NCBI RefSeq assembly: GCF_022549775.1 | Contig: NZ_JAKZGP010000016.1 | Coordinates: 1-64,000 of the forward strand | Length of the DNA stretch: 64,000 bases | Source: Belliella filtrata | GTDB taxonomy: Bacteria > Bacteroidota > Bacteroidia > Cytophagales > Cyclobacteriaceae | Direction of reading: 5' to 3' | In this document: one piece after another, positions 28,405-37,055 of the stretch | Layout of the letters: each line of letters begins with the position of its first letter | Position numbering within the stretch: position 1 is the first letter of the stretch | Notes under the pieces: generated by a model | Told to the model about the DNA's origin: nothing | Database searches by the model: none | Seen by the model: the letters and a program-made list of their open reading frames with translations, nothing else | Position numbers and translations under genes: made by a program

Positions 28405-28759
28405 ATCTTATTTAATTTCCCGCAAAACTGCGGAAACTTTCAATAAGTTCAAAGTTTCTTGGGTTTATTTTAGAATTAAATTTCAAAATATTAAAAAACT
28501 AAAAGTACTATAGAATAAAAAATTAGAATTTCGTGCAAATTATATATCATATTCTTTTTTTAGGCAAGTGGCACGATGATAATATTTGTATTAAGAAAAT
28601 CTATTTAATTTAATCAAACCATTGGATTGCATTAATGAATTAACATAAAATACATATTAGCTCAATAAAGTTCGCACTTTTTAATTAAATTCAGTAAAAA
28701 AAATTGACTTAGTTTGATTAACGATTTACCAAACAACTAACCCTCTAATTATCAGCATT
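28405..28759. other. Divergent intergenic region, efflux operon and SRPBCC gene
   Basis: This 355-bp A/T-rich stretch must hold both promoters. Apart from the TetR palindrome at 28420 I see no hairpin terminator and no small gene that I would support. The -7 boxes are not clear on either strand. Confidence 0.4.
28420..28433. promoter_or_regulatory. Putative TetR operator
   Basis: CCGCA and TGCGG are perfect five-base arms around AAAC, flanked outside by TTTC and GAAA with a one-base offset. G+C-rich arms stand out in this A/T-rich gap. The position just upstream of the tetR start suits autoregulation. Confidence 0.55.
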
Positions 28760-29299
28760 ATGAAAGTAATAAAAGTTCTTGGAATCGGGCTATTAATTTT
28801 AATAATTACGCCCCTTGTTGTGGCACTATTTACAAAGAAAGAAGTAAAGGTTACCCGTGAAATAATTATCAATAAATCCAGTGCTCAAGTATATGATTAT
28901 ATCAAGTTCATGAAAAATCATGAAAAGTATAGCAAATGGGACACTATGGATCCTCAGATGAAAAAGGAGTATTCTGGCACTGATGGACAAGTAGGCTTTG
29001 TATATGCATGGTTCAGTGATAAACCAGATGTAGGAGTTGGTGAACAGGAAATCTTGAAAATGGAAGAAAATAAAAGAATCGACTATGCCTTGAGGTTCAA
29101 GGAACCTTTTGAAGCTTCTGATTTTGCATTTCTCGAACTTGAATCTCTTTCAGGTAATCAAACCAAAGTAATATGGGGTTATAATGGTAGGATGAATTAC
29201 CCCATGAATGCTATGTTATGGTTTATGGACATGGATAAAATGATCGGTGATGATTTTGAAGTGGGTTTAAATAACTTGAAAAGTATATTGGAAAATTGA
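28760..29299 (+). CDS. SRPBCC-family protein with membrane anchor
   Basis: This 179-residue protein has one N-terminal membrane helix (about 5-24) and then a polyketide-cyclase/START-like SRPBCC domain. The pattern EIIINKSSAQVYDYIKFMKNHEKYSKWDTM is typical at the start of the fold, and the C-terminal helix DDFEVGLNNLKSIL closes the cavity. Such domains bind hydrophobic ligands. The function is not predictable beyond that. It is a single gene, divergent from the efflux operon and convergent with the sulfur gene. Confidence 0.82.
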   Translation: MKVIKVLGIGLLILIITPLVVALFTKKEVKVTREIIINKSSAQVYDYIKFMKNHEKYSKWDTMDPQMKKEYSGTDGQVGFVYAWFSDKPDVGVGEQEILKMEENKRIDYALRFKEPFEASDFAFLELESLSGNQTKVIWGYNGRMNYPMNAMLWFMDMDKMIGDDFEVGLNNLKSILEN

Positions 29300-29448
29300 T
29301 ATTGTTCCAAAAGTGATGCTTGAAATTCGTGTAGGGTTGAAGTGTACTTTCCTATCAAAGTACAGAAACTATTCTAATGCTTTTAATTCCCCCTAAGAGG
29401 TTTTTAAACATTCCAAACATGCTTTTGATCTTTTATTTTTGTTAAAAT

Positions 29449-29497
29449 CCCAATTTGCACCAACACCAAACGAGTTGGTATTGATGCGAGAATTGGG
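29449..29497 (-). terminator. Hairpin between convergent genes
   Basis: Outer arms CCCAATT and AATTGGG and inner arms ACCAAC and GTTGGT form a composite hairpin. On the minus strand it is followed by ATTTTAAC, a weak U tract, just after the sulfur gene stop. It probably ends that transcript. Confidence 0.45.
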
Positions 29498-29505
29498 TTT
29501 ATATA

Positions 29506-30891
29506 TTATGAAACCGCTTTTTCAGCCATCCATTCTTTCATACCTGCGCTATAATTTTTCACGTCTTTGAACCCGTATTTCGCAAGTAAAGATTGTGCGA
29601 TAGTGGCCCTATCACCACTTTGACAGTGAATAACTATTTGCTTCTCTGTATCAAACTTATCTAAATTGTCCACAATATGCCCAACGAAGATGTTCTCCGC
29701 TCCTTCTACATGATAGCTTTGAAACTCTGATGCTCCTCTTACATCTACAATTTGTGCATTTGGATTCTCTATATAAGATTCGAACTCATCCATATCAATG
29801 ATATCAGCTGCTTCCATTTCAATTCCGAATGCATTAATATCAGCAATGTATCCGTAGATATTGTCAAGCCCTATTCTCATTAATTTCCTTGTAAGATCCT
29901 CCACCTGATCATGATCAGCCACTAGGATGAATTGCTCTTGGTAATTCAAAACCCAACCTGCCCAAGTTGCAAATGAATTATTGCCTTGGATGTTTATGCT
30001 GTTTGGTAAGTGGCCTTTGGCAAATTCTGTTTTGCTTCGTGTATCAATGATTGTGAGTCCATTGTCATAGGCAGACAAAAAAGCTTCTTTGGACAATTCC
30101 TTATGCACAGGTACCTCAACCAAAAGCTGCCTTTCTACTTTGTTGAGATGCTTCATCATTGCAAAGTACTTTGGAGGTTCAGGCTGACCATCCAGAAGAT
30201 AGTCAATGAATCCTTCTTCATTGTCTTCATATTGAAAAGCCCAGTTTCGAATCTTTTCATACCCGACCGTAGAGCTCGGCACAGCTCCTAAAGCCTTTCC
30301 ACACGCAGAACCAGCACCATGTCCAGGCCAAAGCTGTACATATTCAGGCAGCTCGGAAAACCGCTGAATAGATTCATACATCTGCTTTGCACCTTTTTCC
30401 TGCGTACCGGTAATGCCAGCCGCTTTCTCGAGAAGGTCAGGTCTACCTACGTCACCTACAAAGACAAAATCACCAGTAAATACCATCACGGGCTTGTCCG
30501 TAGCTGGATGATCTGTAAGTAGGAATGAAATGCTTTCAGGGGTATGTCCAGGTGTATGAAGTACTTCTAAAGTGAGATTACCAACTTTGATTTTATCCTT
30601 GTGCTTCAAGCCATTGTGAGGGAATTGATATTGCCAATCCTTACCCCCTTCATCAGAAAGGTACATTTCAGCTCCTGTCACCTCTGCCAATTCTCTTGAT
30701 CCGCATAGAAAGTCAGCATGGATATGTGTTTCAGCTATATGGGTAATCTTTAGGTTGTTTTTTTGAGCAATGTCTAGATAGACATCTATATCTCTTTGTG
30801 CATCTATTACGATTGCTTCACCTTTGGCCTGACAACCTATTAAGTAGCTCGCCTGAGCTAATGTTTTATCATAAATGTGTTGGAAAAACAT
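29506..30891 (-). CDS. Metallo-beta-lactamase fold persulfide dioxygenase-like protein with two rhodanese domains
   Basis: This 461-residue protein joins an MBL domain (about 1-245) to two rhodanese domains (about 260-350 and 365-460). The metal motif is THIHADF (His56, His58, Asp60), then HTPGHTPES and TGDFVFVGDVGRPD, matching the ETHE1-like group with a single iron. The first rhodanese domain lacks an active Cys, while the second has Cys423 in HCQSGDRA. The family oxidises glutathione persulfide or moves sulfane sulfur during sulfide detoxification. A TauE-type exporter gene lies upstream on the same strand with a matching promoter. Confidence 0.9.
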   Translation of the reverse strand: MFFQHIYDKTLAQASYLIGCQAKGEAIVIDAQRDIDVYLDIAQKNNLKITHIAETHIHADFLCGSRELAEVTGAEMYLSDEGGKDWQYQFPHNGLKHKDKIKVGNLTLEVLHTPGHTPESISFLLTDHPATDKPVMVFTGDFVFVGDVGRPDLLEKAAGITGTQEKGAKQMYESIQRFSELPEYVQLWPGHGAGSACGKALGAVPSSTVGYEKIRNWAFQYEDNEEGFIDYLLDGQPEPPKYFAMMKHLNKVERQLLVEVPVHKELSKEAFLSAYDNGLTIIDTRSKTEFAKGHLPNSINIQGNNSFATWAGWVLNYQEQFILVADHDQVEDLTRKLMRIGLDNIYGYIADINAFGIEMEAADIIDMDEFESYIENPNAQIVDVRGASEFQSYHVEGAENIFVGHIVDNLDKFDTEKQIVIHCQSGDRATIAQSLLAKYGFKDVKNYSAGMKEWMAEKAVS

Positions 30892-31052
30892 GTTAATTAT
30901 TTTTTAAAATGTTGATATACTTTCGATTAAATACTTTTTGAATTTTTACCTTGTTTTTAAACAAATCATTTATTGACTTTTGTTCAATTTACTATAGTTT
31001 TTGGACCTTTTATATCTAACACATGATCCTAAATCATAAACTTAATTTGTAT

Positions 31053-31100
31053 CAAATTTACACATTACTGCATTATCAGTAAGTAACTTTGATTACATAA
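31053..31100 (-). promoter_or_regulatory. Crp/Fnr-like operator and promoter of the sulfur gene
   Basis: GTAAC TTTG ATTAC (31083-31096) is an inverted repeat with a 4-base spacer. On the minus strand a -7 box TAAATTTG lies at 31060-31053. The operator centre is 29.5 bp from the box, near -42 from the expected transcription start, the class II activator position. The leader to the ATG at 30891 is long (about 155 bases). Confidence 0.6.
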
Positions 31101-31105
31101 GGATA

Positions 31106-31909
31106 TTATAGGAACAGTTCTTTTACCAATATGTATATACCCATTACTAAAACAAACCAGCCAAAGGCCGTTTTCAACTTCCCTCCTTCTATTTTTTTGG
31201 TGAGTCCTATTCCTATGAAAATTCCAATGATTGATAGCAAGGTAAATATTCCCAATAAAGACCAATCAATGGCCTCATTTCTTTGAAGATCTCCAGTAAA
31301 GCCAAGTAGAGATTTGGCCGCTATGATAAATAAAGATGTTCCTACGGCTAATTTCATTGGCATGCGTGCAAGGATTACAAGCGCTGGGATTATCAAAAAT
31401 CCACCACCAGCACCGACCAAACCAGTGACAGTCCCTACCAAGGTACCCTCTAATAGAATCATAGGATAATTGTATTTGATCGCGGCATCTTCCGATTCGT
31501 TGCAATGTAGACAAGGTCTTATCATCGAAATAGATGCGAAAATCATCACTATAGCAAAGAGAACCATCAAAGCTATTGATTTGGTGAGTACAAATGTGCC
31601 GGTAGAAAATATTACATCAGGAATGAATGGAACCAAATAAGCTCTAGTAAAATAAACGGCCGCTATAGAGGGAATTCCGAAAATAATTACCGTTTTGAAA
31701 TCAACCTTCTTTTGTACCGCATTTTGAACTCCACCAATCAAGGAAGTAGCCCCCACAATAAACAGCGAGTATGCTGTAGCCAATACAGGTTCTACCCCCA
31801 TCACATAGACCAAAATAGGAACAGTAAGGATAGAACCACCACTCCCAATAAGTCCTAAGGATACGCCAACAAAAACTGCCAATATATATCCGATAATTAA
31901 ACTAGTCAT
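31106..31909 (-). CDS. TauE/SafE-family sulfite or sulfonate exporter
   Basis: This 267-residue inner-membrane protein has about eight helices in two repeats, with SLGLIGSGGSILTVPILVY in the first and GLVGAGGGFLIIPALVIL in the second, the hallmark of TauE/SafE. A central loop carries MIRPCLHCNESED with a Cys-x-x-Cys pair. The family exports sulfite, sulfonates or sulfoacetate. Next to a persulfide dioxygenase-like protein, removal of sulfite formed by that enzyme is the simplest reading. Its promoter carries the same operator at the same spacing as the downstream gene. Confidence 0.9.
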   Translation of the reverse strand: MTSLIIGYILAVFVGVSLGLIGSGGSILTVPILVYVMGVEPVLATAYSLFIVGATSLIGGVQNAVQKKVDFKTVIIFGIPSIAAVYFTRAYLVPFIPDVIFSTGTFVLTKSIALMVLFAIVMIFASISMIRPCLHCNESEDAAIKYNYPMILLEGTLVGTVTGLVGAGGGFLIIPALVILARMPMKLAVGTSLFIIAAKSLLGFTGDLQRNEAIDWSLLGIFTLLSIIGIFIGIGLTKKIEGGKLKTAFGWFVLVMGIYILVKELFL

Positions 31910-31934
31910 GAATTAATGTTTTAAAATGATAACA

Positions 31935-31982
31935 CAAATGTAAATAGCTGATAAAAGTCATGAAGTAACTTTTGTTACATAG
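31935..31982 (-). promoter_or_regulatory. Crp/Fnr-like operator and promoter of the TauE gene
   Basis: GTAAC TTTT GTTAC (31965-31978) is a perfect inverted repeat with a 4-base spacer. On the minus strand TACATTTG lies at 31942-31935. The operator centre to -7 box distance is 29.5 bp, identical to that before the sulfur dioxygenase gene. The core and flanks (20 bp) match the other site at 17 bases. Confidence 0.65.
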
Positions 31983-32121
31983 CATGGTGAGCCGTTCATT
32001 TTTAAGAAAAAAATGTTCAATTATGCACAGTAGTGCATGATGAATGTTTGAAATTGGGCTAATATGAAGGAAAAGTGTGTTTGGTACTAGACTTGCTGAT
32101 CTTTAAAAAAAATTAAAAACT

Positions 32122-32313
32122 ATGCTTACATTCCTACTTTGGTGTATCTTATTTATCATTTGTTGGCCAATAGCTATTTTTGCATTGATCCTTTATCCTT
32201 TTATTTGGCTGTTACTGCTTCCATTCAGGCTACTGGGATTTGCCATTGAGCTTTCATTTGATGTGGTCAAAGCCATATTCATGCTTCCCTTTAGAATTTT
32301 GGGCATTCGGTGA
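32122..32313 (+). CDS. Small hydrophobic membrane protein
   Basis: This 63-residue protein is almost entirely hydrophobic, with one or two membrane helices (about 3-35) and an amphipathic C-terminal half containing the repeated LLPFRLLGF and MLPFRILGI. The pattern suggests a protein lying partly along the membrane surface. I do not recognise a family. It has a proper ATG and no overlapping larger gene on either strand, which makes it likely real. It stands alone between the sulfur module and the LytS gene. Confidence 0.6.
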   Translation: MLTFLLWCILFIICWPIAIFALILYPFIWLLLLPFRLLGFAIELSFDVVKAIFMLPFRILGIR

Positions 32314-32616
32314 AATATAATTTTTTGCGTATCATTCATTATTTTTATTTGATTACTCATCCTGTCCAATATCTCGCCGAAAGCATATTTCAGTAAGGAG
32401 AATCCAGAGACGAGAAATTAGAGATTAGAGACAGAAACAAGAGCAAACTGTCAGCTAATTTCAGGACAAGACATATCAATTCTATTTCCTTCACCCTTCA
32501 TCCTTTCATCCCTCAAATCTCATCCCTCAACTTTAAACCTTCCTCACATTAGGTTACTCCTTCATCACATTTTTTTGCCTGTTTTTGGTAGTCACTGTAT
32601 TCTTGCCTCTGTAATC
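32314..32616. other. Intergenic region with purine- and pyrimidine-rich tracts
   Basis: This stretch holds a purine-rich run around 32397-32444 with repeated GAGA/TTAGAGA words, then a pyrimidine-rich run around 32480-32555. The direct repeat TCATCCCTCAA occurs at 32506-32516 and 32520-32530. I see no gene. GAAATTAG and CTAATTTC around 32411-32464 could pair. Confidence 0.4.
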
Positions 32617-32706
32617 ATGCAAAAGTCAATGAATAAAGAAAAGTGGACCTATTATATCCTGATAACTATCGGAGTATGTTACAGTATCATTTTAGCCTTG
32701 AGCTAA
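32617..32706 (+). CDS. Possible 29-residue single-helix membrane peptide
   Basis: An ATG at 32617 opens 29 codons ending at TAA 32704-32706: a basic N-terminus (MQKSMNKEK) followed by one hydrophobic helix (WTYYILITIGVCYSIILAL). Charge and helix length suit a small inner-membrane peptide. It lies 83 bp before the LytS kinase gene on the same strand. Nothing besides composition supports it, and a chance frame is possible. Confidence 0.35.
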   Translation: MQKSMNKEKWTYYILITIGVCYSIILALS

Positions 32707-32789
32707 CTTAAAGGCTTCTTCAAAATAATTTTCATACTTATTTAAATAAACGAAGCAAAAAATCATAAACAGCACTTAACTTAACAATC

Positions 32790-34196
32790 ATGAAAGAGAA
32801 AATTTTACCTTTTAGGCAGATAGAATGGTGGGTAGTCACCTTCCTTTTCGTCAGCATCATTTTGTCCAATGTTATGAAATCCAATGATTTCTACTTTTCA
32901 GGAAGAGAAGGTGTGGTGTATTTTGCCAAATTATTTATTCCACTGATATTCTTGGCTTCATTCTATTTTGTCCATATGAAGCTGATCCCCATCTTTCAAA
33001 GGGACAAAAAACTTTTCAAATTGATCATATATAGTTGTTTGATAGTCTTTGTTTCATTCTTTATTGTCGGAGCATTTTCTATGGGGGCGCGATTTTCGAA
33101 TGATTTTATGATGCCTTTCTATTTCAACACTTTGGCAATCTATGCGGGATATTTGGCAATAATCTATATCATCAATCAGATTTTACTGAGTAAAAATGAG
33201 ATAGATTTTAGGTTTTACAATGCTTTAAGATTTCTATTGATATATCTTTTTGTGGTGATCTTTCTATTACAATTTCAAAAAATTGCTGAGGAATTTATCA
33301 CCATCATCTTTGTAATTATTATACCCTCGATCATCGGGCTTGTGATGTATAATTTTTTCTTGATCTATGGATTGAGAAATCAAGGTAGAAAAGGCGAATC
33401 AATCGCTTTCTATGTACTCCTAATTTCAATTATTGCAGGTGCTTTTATCAGCTTGGCTATTGCTAAGAACAAACCTGAATTCTTGGTGGTTGGTGTAATC
33501 ATACTTTTATGCATTGTGGCAATTCTTTTTCCACTTTCAAACTTCTTCTTTCGAAAGTATGATAACTACTTGGGTCAGTTGAACACCTTGACTGTCAAAG
33601 TGGATCAAGGCACTGCAAACCTTTCATTTCTACGCTCACAAATCAATCCTCATTTCCTATTCAATGCCCTCAACACGCTATATGGCACCGCTCTGCAAGA
33701 ACAAGCTGACCGGACTGCTGAAGGAATCCAAAAACTTGGCGACATGATGCGGTTCATGCTGCATGAGAACAACCAAGATCAGATTCCAGTAGAAAGGGAA
33801 AAGGAATACTTGGTCAATTACATTGATCTTCAAAACTTAAGGATCAAAGAGCATGAGAATGTAGAAATCATATTCAACAGAACCGAAGATGGCTGCACTG
33901 GGATGATTGCTCCCATGCTTTTGATTCCATTTGTAGAAAATGCTTTCAAACATGGCATCAGCCTACAAAAGAAATCTTGGATCAAAATCAGTTTGAGGTG
34001 TCTTGAAGGATCTGTTCACCTAGATGTCAACAACAGTATTCACAGAAGCAATGATGAAGATCCGGAGAAAAAAGCATCTGGAATTGGTTTAGAAAATGTA
34101 AAACAAAGACTTAATCTACTTTATCCAAATGATTATGAACTGATGATCAGAGAAAATGAAATAGAATACTTTGTACATTTGAGTGTCAAGTTGTAG
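32790..34196 (+). CDS. LytS/YehU-type sensor histidine kinase
   Basis: This 468-residue protein has about seven membrane helices (roughly 10-255) and a cytoplasmic His_kinase domain. The conserved His288 lies in LRSQINPHFLFNALNTL, and the ATPase shows PMLLIPFVENAFKHG and GIGLENVKQRL. The kinase probably phosphorylates the LytTR regulator encoded 214 bp downstream. The membrane part has no recognised sensor domain, so the signal is unknown. Length and order match many Bacteroidota LytS/LytTR pairs. Confidence 0.92.
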   Translation: MKEKILPFRQIEWWVVTFLFVSIILSNVMKSNDFYFSGREGVVYFAKLFIPLIFLASFYFVHMKLIPIFQRDKKLFKLIIYSCLIVFVSFFIVGAFSMGARFSNDFMMPFYFNTLAIYAGYLAIIYIINQILLSKNEIDFRFYNALRFLLIYLFVVIFLLQFQKIAEEFITIIFVIIIPSIIGLVMYNFFLIYGLRNQGRKGESIAFYVLLISIIAGAFISLAIAKNKPEFLVVGVIILLCIVAILFPLSNFFFRKYDNYLGQLNTLTVKVDQGTANLSFLRSQINPHFLFNALNTLYGTALQEQADRTAEGIQKLGDMMRFMLHENNQDQIPVEREKEYLVNYIDLQNLRIKEHENVEIIFNRTEDGCTGMIAPMLLIPFVENAFKHGISLQKKSWIKISLRCLEGSVHLDVNNSIHRSNDEDPEKKASGIGLENVKQRLNLLYPNDYELMIRENEIEYFVHLSVKL

Positions 34197-34289
34197 CGTA
34201 TACTTTGTACAAATTACTAAGTAATAGCTATAAACAACCTTAAATCTGCAAGACAATGTTGTATTCCATTGATTTATAGTGACAATAGT

Positions 34290-34351
34290 CCTTCCAGGTT
34301 TCACTCGATTATTTCTAACAACTGATTGGTAGTCAGTAAAAACCTGAAAGG
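34290..34351. repeat. Inverted repeat between the kinase and regulator genes
   Basis: CCTTCCAGGTTT (34290-34301) and AAACCTGAAAGG (34340-34351) pair at 11 of 12 positions, with a smaller CTGA/TCAG pair inside the 38-bp loop. It could be an mRNA hairpin setting regulator expression, an operator, or a dispersed genomic repeat. There is no T tract for a terminator. Confidence 0.45.
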
Positions 34352-34410
34352 TCTGTGGATTTTAGGAAGTAGTAAAAATGAAGGTTTGATTTAATGAAAA
34401 TTTAAAATAG

Positions 34411-35091
34411 ATGATCACAGCAATCGCAATCGATGATGAACCAATGGCATTGGAGGTAATAAAGTCTCATGCAAGCAAAGTCCCCTTTTTGAGTTTGAAA
34501 GAGACATTTACCAATGCAATCAAAGCACTTGAATACTTGAAAGACAATCCAGTAAACTTGATCTTTCTGGACATCAAAATGCCTGATATCTCTGGCATGG
34601 AGCTAGCTTCTCTTCTACCTAAGGATTCTTTGATTGTATTTACTACAGCCTATTCAGAGCATGCAGTGCGAAGTTTTGAATTGGATGCAATAGATTATTT
34701 GCTGAAGCCATTCAATCTAAGTCGCTTCCTCAAAGCCTGTCAAAAAGCCCAAGAACTCATATCCTTGAAAAATGGTACACAAAGCAATGGATCTATCTTT
34801 ATCAAAACAGGATATGAGCAAGTCAAAATTCACTTCGATGATCTTCTCTTCTGTGAGGCTAATGGAAACTATGTCAATTTCCATTTAGAAAATCAAAAAA
34901 TACTTAGTCGCTTGACACTGGCTGAAACGGAAAAAATGCTACCTGCACATTTTATCAAAACTCACAGGTCTTTTCTAGTAAACCTGACCAAGATCATCAA
35001 ACTAGAAAGGCATCAAGTAAGCTTCAAAACAAAAGTAGCTCCCATCAGTGGGAGCTACTTTGATCTATTGAATGATAAACTTAATCAATAA
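34411..35091 (+). CDS. LytTR-family response regulator
   Basis: This 226-residue regulator has a receiver domain (1-118) with acidic residues DDE at 8-10, phospho-acceptor Asp54 in FLDIKMPD, Thr in FTTAYSEHA and Lys in LLKPF. The LytTR DNA-binding domain covers about 128-226, with ETEKMLPAHFIKTHRSFLVN. It pairs with the LytS-type kinase upstream. It probably binds direct repeats at target promoters, none of which I can assign. The 3' end overlaps the convergent helicase gene by 11 bp. Confidence 0.93.
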   Translation: MITAIAIDDEPMALEVIKSHASKVPFLSLKETFTNAIKALEYLKDNPVNLIFLDIKMPDISGMELASLLPKDSLIVFTTAYSEHAVRSFELDAIDYLLKPFNLSRFLKACQKAQELISLKNGTQSNGSIFIKTGYEQVKIHFDDLLFCEANGNYVNFHLENQKILSRLTLAETEKMLPAHFIKTHRSFLVNLTKIIKLERHQVSFKTKVAPISGSYFDLLNDKLNQ

Positions 35092-36496
35092 CATTCTTTC
35101 TAGACGCATATTTTGAGATTGAAGGTTTTTCTTCAAATTCAGGACTTCTCTCAATTTTTGGATTTTGTCTAGGTTTTATGCTTGTAGCCTGCTCCTTATT
35201 TTCTACATTACTAGAGCTTGGGATTTCTTTGACATTCTGTCTAGCCCTCGGTTTTTTGGTTCTTTCGGACCTATCAGGACTTTTATGTTGTGTATTGGCT
35301 TTTTCCTTGTTCTTAGCATTTCCTTTATGTCTAGGCTTCGATGAAGCCGCGCTGCCATAGCTTGGACCCTCTGGATAGCCATCTGGTAAGGGTAGCTTTT
35401 CTATTTCCATACCTATCAGTGCCTCTATGCGATTGAACTTGTGTCTATCCTTATCATTGATAAAAGTAATGGCTTCTCCTTGACTATCAGCCCTTGCTGT
35501 CCTTCCTACCCTATGTACGTAGTCTTCAGGATCATTTGGTGTATCAAAATTGATAACCAATTCAATTCCTACCACATCAATACCACGGGAGATGATATCT
35601 GTCCCGATCAGTACTTTCAATGCCCTATTCTTAAACTTTGACATGATCTGCTCTCTTTCAACTTGCTCAAGATCAGAGTGAAATGCTTCTACTTCAACAT
35701 CTTTTTTCAAAGCCTTGTAAAGGCTTTTTACTTTTTCTTTAGTAGAAGCAAAAATGATCACAGCCTCATAATCTTTCTGCTTGAGAATATGTCTGGTCAA
35801 ATCCTCCTTTTGCGCATCATAGACCAGGTATGCTGATTGTGTTACCCCTTCCGCTGTCTTACCCACAGCAAGAGATATCTCTTCAGGGTTATTGTTAAGA
35901 AGCTTTTTGGAGAAAGTCCTGATCTTAGGCGGCATGGTTGCAGAAAACAAAATGGTCTGCCTTTCTTTCGGTAAATAATTGACTATGGTCAAAAGATCAT
36001 CCGAAAAACCCATGTCTAGCATGCGGTCAGCTTCGTCTAAAATGAGATGCTTAAGCGTATCTAATTTGATTTTTCCTCCAGCCAGCAAGGCTATCAACCT
36101 TCCTGGAGTAGCTACCACAATCTCCGCACCTTGTTCCAAAGCCCTTTTTTGTTGCTCCCAGATTACACCATCACCACCTCCATAAATTGGGATAGAACTG
36201 ATCCCTACAAAGTAAGCGAAACCTTGGATCTGTTGATCAATTTGAATCGCAAGTTCACGAGTGGGAGCTAATACTAAAGTATCGAGCTTGCCACCACCAG
36301 ATTGGGCTATCTTATTCAATACGGGCAATATAAAAGCCGCTGTTTTGCCTGTTCCAGTTTGTGCGCAGGCGATAATATCTTTTCCTTCCAATATAACTGG
36401 AATGGCCTGCTCTTGCACAGGAGTTGGCTTCTCGAAGCCCATTGCATCTAATCCTTCTTGAAGAGAAGATTCTAAATTAAATTCACTAAAGTTCAA
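35081..36496 (-). CDS. DEAD-box RNA helicase (RhlE-like)
   Basis: This 471-residue helicase has the Q motif (FEKPTPVQEQAIP), ACAQTGTGKT, PTRELAIQ, DEADRMLDMGF, SATMPP, and HRVGRTARADSQGEA. The C-terminal 100 residues are basic, Lys/Arg/Ser-rich and probably disordered, as in RhlE proteins that bind RNA loosely. It is likely to act in ribosome assembly or mRNA turnover, especially in the cold. The stop overlaps the LytTR gene's end. A DoxX-like gene lies 14 bp upstream on the same strand. Confidence 0.93.
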   Translation of the reverse strand: MNFSEFNLESSLQEGLDAMGFEKPTPVQEQAIPVILEGKDIIACAQTGTGKTAAFILPVLNKIAQSGGGKLDTLVLAPTRELAIQIDQQIQGFAYFVGISSIPIYGGGDGVIWEQQKRALEQGAEIVVATPGRLIALLAGGKIKLDTLKHLILDEADRMLDMGFSDDLLTIVNYLPKERQTILFSATMPPKIRTFSKKLLNNNPEEISLAVGKTAEGVTQSAYLVYDAQKEDLTRHILKQKDYEAVIIFASTKEKVKSLYKALKKDVEVEAFHSDLEQVEREQIMSKFKNRALKVLIGTDIISRGIDVVGIELVINFDTPNDPEDYVHRVGRTARADSQGEAITFINDKDRHKFNRIEALIGMEIEKLPLPDGYPEGPSYGSAASSKPRHKGNAKNKEKANTQHKSPDRSERTKKPRARQNVKEIPSSSNVENKEQATSIKPRQNPKIERSPEFEEKPSISKYASRKNVID

Positions 36497-36510
36497 AACT
36501 ATTCAATATT

Positions 36511-36855
36511 TTAAGTGTATACATATGCCCATGCGATCAAAAGAAACTGAATGGGAAGTCTTAACAACAAAGCCCACTTTGGTATTCCTCTTGCTCCTTT
36601 TTGGTACATATAAATATTTGCGGGAAACACTGCTATCAGTAAAACAATGATTCCAAAAGCTGCTAAAGATCTTGTCTCTTCAAACAACAAACCGATTCCA
36701 AGTATTATCTCAAATCCTCCTGCTAATATATTCATCAATTTTGGATTTGGAATATAGGGTGGGATAATTCGCTCATACATTTTGGGTTTTATAAAATGCA
36801 TGAAACCAGCAAAAACGTATAAGCCACTCATTAAATAAAGAAAAAGTGAATACAT
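36511..36855 (-). CDS. DoxX-family membrane protein
   Basis: This 114-residue protein has about four membrane helices and a DoxX-type N-terminus (YLMSGLYVFAGFMHFIKPKMYERIIPPYIPNP). The family includes small quinone-linked or oxidative-stress membrane proteins, but most members have no proven role. It lies 14 bp before the DEAD-box helicase gene on the same strand and is likely cotranscribed, without an evident functional link. Confidence 0.82.
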   Translation of the reverse strand: MYSLFLYLMSGLYVFAGFMHFIKPKMYERIIPPYIPNPKLMNILAGGFEIILGIGLLFEETRSLAAFGIIVLLIAVFPANIYMYQKGARGIPKWALLLRLPIQFLLIAWAYVYT

Positions 36856-37017
36856 CTAAAGCTATTGTGATTTGTATATGATCAGAATCTGCCTTAAATG
36901 TATCACAATTCTTCCAAAATTACAATTTCCACATCAAATCAGCCAATAATTTGCTCTTGGCAAAAAAGAGAATTGCATCAGTTTTTATCATTTTTTTAAG
37001 CTTCCCAAACAAAGCGC

Positions 37018-37025
37018 TATATTTG
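37018..37025 (+). promoter_or_regulatory. tyrS promoter -7 box
   Basis: TATATTTG matches the Bacteroidota -7 consensus TAnnTTTG, 30 bp before the tyrS ATG. A T-rich run at 36991-36997 is at the expected distance for a weak -33 element. Confidence 0.55.
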
Positions 37026-37055
37026 CACTTCTAAAAATCCGAATCAAATAATCAG

